This document shows positions 7,908-12,185 of a stretch of DNA of 12,185 nt, piece after piece. The notes below the pieces were generated by a model. That model was not told the origin of the DNA and did no database searches. It saw nothing but the letters and a program-made list of their open reading frames with translations. This DNA comes from Hyphomicrobiaceae bacterium (GTDB lineage: Bacteria > Pseudomonadota > Alphaproteobacteria > Rhizobiales > HXMU1428-3). Location: positions 1-12,185 of the forward strand of contig JANQQH010000196.1 of NCBI GenBank assembly GCA_028285025.1, given 5' to 3'. Each line of letters begins with the position of its first letter. Within the stretch, counting starts at the first letter, position 1. Made by a program: the position numbers and the translations under genes.

Positions 7908-8774
7908 CTATTCTCCGCCACCTAGTGCATGCACATAAATGGCCAATTGCTTAATGGTCAACTTATCAAGACGATGCGCCCAAGCAGGCATCACGCCGGC
8001 CCTTGAAGAATGAATGCTTTGCACCACACTTGCTTTATCCCCACCATAAAGCCAAATTTGATCGTTCAAGGCCGGGGCACCTAATTCACGATTGCCCTGG
8101 CCCTTATCACCATGACAAGAGGAACAATTGTCAGCATAAAGTTTTGCACCCGTTTCTGTTTTCTGCGCGCTCGTATCAGAAAGAGAAAGCACAAAAGCGG
8201 CTACATCATCAACCTGTTCCTCAGTTAGCATTTCATCTCGCCCAAAGGCAGGCATATCAGAAATACGCGTATCATCATCCTGCTCAAACCGAATGCCGTG
8301 CTTTATGGTTTCGTGAATGTCCTCTAAAGAACCGCCCCACAACCAATCATCATCATTCAAGTTCGGGTTGCCTTTAGCCCCTTCAGCACCAGAGCCGTGG
8401 CATTGTACGCAATTGACTTTAAAAGCAGCCTTGCCGCCCGCCTTGGCAAAAGAAAGCATTTGTGGGTCGGCCTTTATCTCTTGCAAAGAAGCAGCTTCTA
8501 ACTTTGAACGCAGGCCTGATTGGGCTTTTGCTGCATCGGCAATGGATTGCGCCACTTCAGCCCGGCTGGAATATCCCAAAGTGCCTTTGGTATTGTCATC
8601 AAGCAAAGGAACAGCAGGGTATAATACCATGTAAATTACGCCCCAAATAATAGTACCATACATCGTCCATAACCACCAGCGGGGCATAGGCGTATCCAGC
8701 TCATAAATACCATCCCACTCATGACCGGTAGTTGTTGTGCCAGAAACTTCATCGACTTTTTTAATATCAGTCAT
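7908..8774 (-). CDS. ccoP: cbb3-type cytochrome c oxidase subunit III, dihaem cytochrome c CcoP
   Basis: 288 residues. The N-terminal FixP-type segment contains EWDGIYELDTPMPRWW and a single membrane anchor (about 33-56). Two periplasmic cytochrome c domains follow, with haem sites CVQCH (C122, C125, H126) and CSSCH (C217, C220, H221) and likely axial methionines M174 (DMPAFG) and M262 (GVMPAW). CcoP passes electrons from soluble or membrane cytochromes c to CcoO and CcoN. The frame stays open 30 codons upstream to 8864, but that stretch lies inside ccoQ. The ATG at 8774 follows GAGGAG by 10 bp and gives the normal family N-terminus, so it is preferred. It overlaps the end of ccoQ by 8 bp, indicating translational coupling. 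Confidence 0.96.
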   Translation of the reverse strand: MTDIKKVDEVSGTTTTGHEWDGIYELDTPMPRWWLWTMYGTIIWGVIYMVLYPAVPLLDDNTKGTLGYSSRAEVAQSIADAAKAQSGLRSKLEAASLQEIKADPQMLSFAKAGGKAAFKVNCVQCHGSGAEGAKGNPNLNDDDWLWGGSLEDIHETIKHGIRFEQDDDTRISDMPAFGRDEMLTEEQVDDVAAFVLSLSDTSAQKTETGAKLYADNCSSCHGDKGQGNRELGAPALNDQIWLYGGDKASVVQSIHSSRAGVMPAWAHRLDKLTIKQLAIYVHALGGGE

Positions 8775-8934
8775 CTTTGTTTTGCTCCTCTTTGAGGGGA
8801 ATTTGAGCTTGTTCAGAATAATATTTTTTAGAGCCCGGTCTGAAGGCAAAAATGACAACGGCAATAAACACCACTACCAGATATAACAACCCCCAGCTGT
8901 CAGCAAATTGACGCATAAGCGTATAGGTTTCCAT
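8767..8934 (-). CDS. ccoQ: cbb3-type cytochrome oxidase subunit CcoQ (FixQ)
   Basis: A 55-codon gene found by reading between ccoO and ccoP on the minus strand. It begins METYTLMRQFADSWGLLYLV and has one membrane segment (about 15-31), then FRPGSKKYY, characteristic of CcoQ/FixQ, and a charged cytoplasmic tail ending KEEQNKDD. CcoQ is a small single-span subunit that stabilises the cbb3 complex, notably the association of CcoP. GGAGG lies 6 bp before the ATG, the strongest ribosome site in the locus. The start is 12 bp after the ccoO stop, and the TGA stop overlaps the ccoP start (ATGACTGA). Position, size and sequence all agree. Confidence 0.94.
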   Translation of the reverse strand: METYTLMRQFADSWGLLYLVVVFIAVVIFAFRPGSKKYYSEQAQIPLKEEQNKDD

Positions 8935-8946
8935 GTTGCTCCTCCC

Positions 8947-9669
8947 CTATCGCAAATTAGCTTTTGCGTCATAAGTGGAAAAATCAACCATAGTGCCCAG
9001 CACTTGCAAATAGGCAATCACAGCATCCATTTCCGTTAAAGTTTCAGGGTCACCATCAAACGCGCGCACTTGCGCTTTGGGATAACGCGCAGCCACATCT
9101 TCAGCCCCATCAGACTCAGGGTCTGCTTGGGCATAAAGATCAGTTTTAGCGTTTTTAATTTGCTCATCTGTGTAAGGCACACCAACCAGCTTATTAGCTT
9201 TTAAGTGAGCAGCAATGTCATGCACCTTTAATGGCTTCATTAAGAACGGATAGCCAGGCATAATAGATTCTGGCACCAGATTGGTCGGTTTAATAAGGTG
9301 TTCCCTATGCCATTCATCAGAATAACGCCCACCAACCCGCGCTAAATCTGGCCCGGTGCGTTTAGACCCCCACATAAAGGGATGATCATACATGCTCTCT
9401 GCGGCCAGTGAGTAATGACCATAGCGCTCCACCTCATCACGGAACGGGCGGATCATTTGGCTATGGCACAAATTGCACCCTTCACGCTTATAGATATTGT
9501 AGCCCATTAGCTCCAAGGGAGAGTAAGGGCGCACACCCTTAACCTTTTCAATCGTGTTTTCCAAATAAAACAACGGGGCTATTTCGACGATACCGCCAAC
9601 AGAGACAACAAGTAAGCTCACCACAAGCAGTAAGGAACTATTTCTTTCAAGAATTTTATGACTAAACAT
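8947..9669 (-). CDS. ccoO: cbb3-type cytochrome c oxidase subunit II, monohaem cytochrome c CcoO
   Basis: 240 residues from the ATG at 9669. An N-terminal membrane anchor (about 12-34) is followed by the family motifs [15 protein letters not shown] and [15 protein letters not shown]. These carry the single haem c site (C65, C68, H69), and M137 in SIMPGYPF is the likely axial ligand. CcoO hands electrons from CcoP to the low-spin haem b of CcoN. The frame could start three codons earlier at a TTG (9678) overlapping the ccoN stop. However, AGGAG (9684-9680) would then be only 1 bp away, whereas it is 10 bp from the ATG. The ATG start also gives [12 protein letters not shown], which matches the usual CcoO beginning. 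It begins 5 bp after the ccoN stop. Confidence 0.96.
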   Translation of the reverse strand: MFSHKILERNSSLLLVVSLLVVSVGGIVEIAPLFYLENTIEKVKGVRPYSPLELMGYNIYKREGCNLCHSQMIRPFRDEVERYGHYSLAAESMYDHPFMWGSKRTGPDLARVGGRYSDEWHREHLIKPTNLVPESIMPGYPFLMKPLKVHDIAAHLKANKLVGVPYTDEQIKNAKTDLYAQADPESDGAEDVAARYPKAQVRAFDGDPETLTEMDAVIAYLQVLGTMVDFSTYDAKANLR

Positions 9670-9674
9670 CAGTT

Positions 9675-11297
9675 TCAAGCTCCTACAGTTATGACTTGAG
9701 AAATGGGTTGGTCAACTTCACGTTCACCGCGAATGGTCTTCCACATATTGTAAACCATCAGCAGCGCACCAAATAGGAACAGCAAGCCGCCAACAGCGCG
9801 CAATACATAGAAAGGGTGCAAGATCAAAACAGTTTCCGCAAAAGAGTAAACAAGGAAACCTTCTGCATTATATTCACGCCACATCAAGCCTTGGGTGATC
9901 CCAGAGACCCACATAGAAGCGGCATAAATACAAATGCCAAGCATCGCAATCCAGAAATGCCAGTTGATCAAACGGTTGCTATACATTTGCTTGGCGCCCC
10001 ACAATTTTGGCGTGAGGAAATAGAGTGCGCCAAAAGTAATCAAAGCATTCCAGCCCAAGGCACCAGAGTGTACGTGCCCAATGGTCCAGTCAGTATAATG
10101 GCTCAACCCGTTGACCGCTTTAATAGACATCAGCGGACCTTCAAAAGTGGCCATGCCATAAAAAGCAACAGAAGCAACAAAAAACCGCAAGATCGGATCT
10201 GTACGTAATTTGTCCCAAGCACCAGACAAAGTCATCAAACCATTAATCATACCCCCCCAGCTTGGCATCCAAAGCATGACAGAAAAGACCATACCCAAAG
10301 TTTGCGCCCAATCAGGCAAAGCTGTGTAGTGCAAATGGTGAGGCCCCGCCCACATATAAAGAAAAATAATCGCCCAGAAGTGCACAATAGACAGCCGGTA
10401 AGAATAAACAGGCCTGTTGGCTTGTTTGGGAATAAAATAATACATCATCCCCAAAAAGCCCGCGGTTAAGAAAAAGCCCACCGCATTGTGCGCATACCAC
10501 CATTGAACCAAAGCGCTTTGCACGCCAGAAAAAGCCGCATAGCTGGTTGAGCTATATAATGAGACAGGAACTGCCAACCCATTGACCACATGCAGCAGGG
10601 CTACCGTGACAATAAAGGCAAGCAAAAACCAATTGGCAACATAAATATGGGGTTCTTTACGGCGCATCAGGGTGACAAGAAACACCAACAAATAGGCCAC
10701 CCAAACTACTGTAAGCCATAAGTCAACATACCATTCTGGTTCTGCATATTCCTTGCCTTGTGTCGCTCCCAAAACATAACCGGTGGCAGCCAACACGATA
10801 AACAATTGATATCCCCAGAACACAAACCAGGCCAAAGGCTCTAAAGAAAGCCTTACCCGGCAGGTGCGTTGCACAATATAAAAACTGGTTGCGATCAGCG
10901 CATTGCCGCCAAAAGCGAAAATAACCGCTGATGTATGCAAGGGCCGCAATCTGCCAAAATTGGTCCATGGCAAGTCAAAATTAAGATTTGGAAAGGCCAA
11001 TTGAAAAGCAATTAAAACCCCAACGGCAAAACCAACAACACCCCAAAAGGCAATTGCGATCACACCATAACGAACAATTGTATCGCAATAAGTATCTTCG
11101 GCGGCAACAGACCTGCCATCTCCACCGGCAAAATTACACTTGCGCACGAGAGTTAAAGCCATGAGCCCAAATGCCAGCGCAAAAACGAGCATGTGAATAA
11201 AAAATATTGAATCATGGGCTTGTGAGGCCGCGAAAAGTGCTAAAAGTGCAGCCAGTATTGAAACTGCCACAGTAATAAGAGTGCTGATCGGATCCAT
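9675..11297 (-). CDS. ccoN: cbb3-type cytochrome c oxidase subunit I, catalytic subunit CcoN
   Basis: 540 residues, a haem-copper oxidase subunit I of the C family with roughly 13-14 membrane segments. By comparison with the structurally characterised Pseudomonas stutzeri enzyme, ligands can be placed. Low-spin haem b is held by H121 ([15 protein letters not shown]) and H410. High-spin haem b3 is held by H408 ([13 protein letters not shown]). CuB is held by H270 ([11 protein letters not shown]), H320 and H321 ([11 protein letters not shown]), and Y314 is the cross-linked tyrosine. It reduces O2 to water with proton pumping and very high oxygen affinity. The N-terminus is longer than in pseudomonads, as usual in alphaproteobacteria. 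An in-frame TAA lies just upstream of the ATG, fixing the start there or later; the ribosome site (GGGGG) is weak. It is the first gene of the operon, about 110 nt below the predicted transcription start. Confidence 0.97.
   Translation of the reverse strand: MDPISTLITVAVSILAALLALFAASQAHDSIFFIHMLVFALAFGLMALTLVRKCNFAGGDGRSVAAEDTYCDTIVRYGVIAIAFWGVVGFAVGVLIAFQLAFPNLNFDLPWTNFGRLRPLHTSAVIFAFGGNALIATSFYIVQRTCRVRLSLEPLAWFVFWGYQLFIVLAATGYVLGATQGKEYAEPEWYVDLWLTVVWVAYLLVFLVTLMRRKEPHIYVANWFLLAFIVTVALLHVVNGLAVPVSLYSSTSYAAFSGVQSALVQWWYAHNAVGFFLTAGFLGMMYYFIPKQANRPVYSYRLSIVHFWAIIFLYMWAGPHHLHYTALPDWAQTLGMVFSVMLWMPSWGGMINGLMTLSGAWDKLRTDPILRFFVASVAFYGMATFEGPLMSIKAVNGLSHYTDWTIGHVHSGALGWNALITFGALYFLTPKLWGAKQMYSNRLINWHFWIAMLGICIYAASMWVSGITQGLMWREYNAEGFLVYSFAETVLILHPFYVLRAVGGLLFLFGALLMVYNMWKTIRGEREVDQPISQVITVGA
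9680..9684 (-). promoter_or_regulatory. ribosome binding site deciding the ccoO start
   Basis: AGGAG on the minus strand, inside the end of ccoN. It is 10 bp from the ATG at 9669 but only 1 bp from the alternative TTG at 9678, so it supports the ATG. Confidence 0.7.
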
Positions 11298-11413
11298 CTG
11301 AGGCCCCCATTATTTTTTTAAGATAAGATAGTTTTGCGCCAAACATATGATATATCAAGTCGAAATAAGAAATTCAGCTCTATCCAGACACAAACCGGCT
11401 ATGCCTATCATTG

Positions 11414-11419
11414 TTTGTA
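11414..11419 (-). promoter_or_regulatory. predicted -10 element of the ccoN promoter
   Basis: TACAAA on the minus strand matches TATAAT at 4 of 6 positions. It lies at -12 to -7 if transcription starts at 11407, the start that places the FNR box centre at -41.5 (class II activation). No good -35 is needed in such promoters. The implied 5' leader is about 110 nt. Prediction only. Confidence 0.5.
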
Positions 11420-11439
11420 CGCAACAGTGACAGACAATG

Positions 11440-11457
11440 TTTTGATGTAAATCAAAA
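11440..11457 (-). promoter_or_regulatory. FNR/FixK box upstream of ccoNOQP
   Basis: TTTTGAT-GTAA-ATCAAAA, a perfect match to the FNR/FixK consensus TTGAT-N4-ATCAA with symmetry extending to 9-bp arms (11438-11459). It lies about 145 bp above the ccoN start, in the only gap between the regulator gene and ccoN. FNR-type activators use such sites to induce cbb3 oxidase genes at low oxygen. The adjacent FNR-like protein has the matching recognition residues. Confidence 0.9.
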
Positions 11458-11470
11458 CAATCATTGAAGA

Positions 11471-11498
11471 AATCAAAAGTGCGCAAATGTCGCACTTT
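11471..11498 (-). terminator. probable intrinsic terminator of the FNR-type regulator gene
   Basis: On the minus strand, AAAGTGCG (11498-11491) and CGCACTTT (11483-11476) form an 8-bp stem around a 7-base loop. It continues into TTTTGATTT, about 60 bp after the regulator stop and just above the FNR box. It would separate the regulator transcript from ccoN. An operator role for the same palindrome cannot be excluded. Confidence 0.55.
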
Positions 11499-11557
11499 AT
11501 GCAAACACAAATGGATGGGAAAATAAAAAATGAAGGAATTTTACAAAGTGGTAAGAC

Positions 11558-12185
11558 CTAATCATCCAATGAGCCGGAAAGAGCACTCAATCCATTCCGG
11601 TCAAGAATATCGACATACCGTTGTTGCCGAATATTTATAAGCCCTTGTTTTTTAAGGAGTGAAAATTGTCGACTAACAGTTTCAATGGTTAACCCTAAAA
11701 ATTCAGAAATTTCAGCACGGGTCAAAGGCAATTCAAATGAATTTTCGTCACTGGGCAAGCCTTGCAAAAGCTTTGCATTATGCATTTTCTCACCAAAGCT
11801 TAAAATAACAGTGGCAACTTTTTCTATCGCAGACATTTGCCCCAGCATAAGCATCCAGTCGCGTGCAGCATCAAGCTCGTTTAACGTCAACTCAAAAAGC
11901 CGATGCTCAAGGGTTGAATTTTTTTTCAAATAAGCATTAAACAGATCGCGTGGAAACGTACATACAGTTACATCAGTAACCGCACTGACAAAATAAGTAT
12001 TTTTATCTTTATAAGTTCGGCCAATAAAATCAGGAGGAAAGCCAAGCCCAATGGTTTGTTGTCGCCCATCAGGCAAAATCTTTGAAAGCTTAACAATACC
12101 TTCTTTGACGGCAGCATAACTTTCCAGCGGTTGATCATCAGAAAAAATCAAATCCCCAGCATGATATACCCGCGAACGAGTAATT
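11558..12185 (-). CDS. FNR/CRP-family transcriptional regulator (FnrL/FixK type), 5' end missing
   Basis: The frame runs off the right edge: codons upstream of the TTG at 12151 are open and read RSRVYHAGD, a normal effector-domain beginning, so the true start lies outside the window. About 208 residues are visible. They comprise a cyclic-nucleotide-binding-like beta barrel with DGRQQTIGLGFPPDFIG, a long dimerisation helix (DAARDWMLMLGQMSAIEKVA), and a Crp-type HTH: LTRAEISEFLGLTIETVSRQF. Recognition residues E, S and R (ETVSR) match E. coli FNR, which reads TTGAT. A cysteine in TVCTFP (codon 11960-11962) aligns with E. coli FNR C122, an iron-sulfur ligand, favouring an oxygen-sensing FNR/FnrL over a cluster-free FixK. 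The N-terminal cysteines that would settle this are not in view. It lies upstream of, and co-oriented with, ccoN and probably activates it. Confidence 0.9.
   Translation of the reverse strand, partial: ITRSRVYHAGDLIFSDDQPLESYAAVKEGIVKLSKILPDGRQQTIGLGFPPDFIGRTYKDKNTYFVSAVTDVTVCTFPRDLFNAYLKKNSTLEHRLFELTLNELDAARDWMLMLGQMSAIEKVATVILSFGEKMHNAKLLQGLPSDENSFELPLTRAEISEFLGLTIETVSRQFSLLKKQGLINIRQQRYVDILDRNGLSALSGSLDD

Noticed and set aside
8775..8864. 30-codon upstream extension of ccoP
   Set aside because: It lies wholly within ccoQ in another frame. The ATG at 8774 has a proper ribosome site and the usual CcoP N-terminus.
11348..11357. TGATATATCA palindrome in the ccoN leader as a second FNR site
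   Set aside because: One half matches TTGAT, but the spacing and the other half do not fit ATCAA. It also lies downstream of the predicted start, so it is most likely a chance AT-rich palindrome.

Overview
The window looks like chromosomal DNA from an alphaproteobacterium of moderate GC content. Its core is a complete high-affinity cbb3-type cytochrome c oxidase locus in the order ccoN-ccoO-ccoQ-ccoP-ccoG-ccoH-ccoI-ccoS on the minus strand, preceded on the same strand by an FNR/CRP-family regulator. The long CcoN (540 residues), the FNR-type regulator with its TTGAT-N4-ATCAA target, and the gene order fit alphaproteobacteria such as Rhodobacter and the rhizobia (fixNOQP-fixGHIS). I cannot assign an order or genus from this sequence alone.

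Layout. Bases 1-510 hold the 3' end of a ComM/YifB-family Mg-chelatase-like AAA+ ATPase gene (plus strand, cut by the window edge). Bases 662-3091 encode an 809-residue membrane-anchored hybrid histidine kinase (2 TM - PAS - HisKA - HATPase - degenerate receiver - canonical receiver), also on the plus strand. It ends 10 bp from the convergent end of ccoS. From 3102 to 11297 everything is on the minus strand: ccoS, ccoI, ccoH and ccoG (assembly and copper supply), then ccoP, ccoQ, ccoO and ccoN (structural subunits). From 11558 past the right edge lies the FNR-type regulator gene, whose N-terminal region is outside the window.

How it works together. CcoN is the haem b/b3-CuB catalytic subunit. 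CcoO (one haem c) and CcoP (two haems c) feed it electrons, and CcoQ is a small stabilising subunit. CcoI is the P1B-type copper ATPase that supplies copper for CuB. CcoG is a polyferredoxin-like membrane protein linked to copper reduction, and CcoH and CcoS are small membrane assembly factors. A symmetric FNR box (11440-11457) lies upstream of ccoN, with a -10-like TACAAA placed exactly where a class II FNR promoter would have it. The neighbouring FNR-type protein keeps the HTH residues E..SR that read TTGAT and keeps the internal cysteine expected of oxygen-sensing FNR. The simplest reading is that this protein switches the locus on at low oxygen.

Two short genes needed reading by eye. ccoQ (55 codons, 8767-8934) overlaps ccoP by 8 bp. 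The starts of ccoS, ccoP and ccoO are better placed at internal ATGs than at the first possible start.

The least ordinary structure is a 53-bp near-perfect inverted repeat (50 of 53 positions paired, 18-bp centre) between ccoI and ccoS. I found no evidence of a wholly new system; the rest is a well-formed, intact cbb3 locus. No gap without a gene exceeds 300 bp; the largest (11298-11557) holds the ccoN promoter and a probable terminator.
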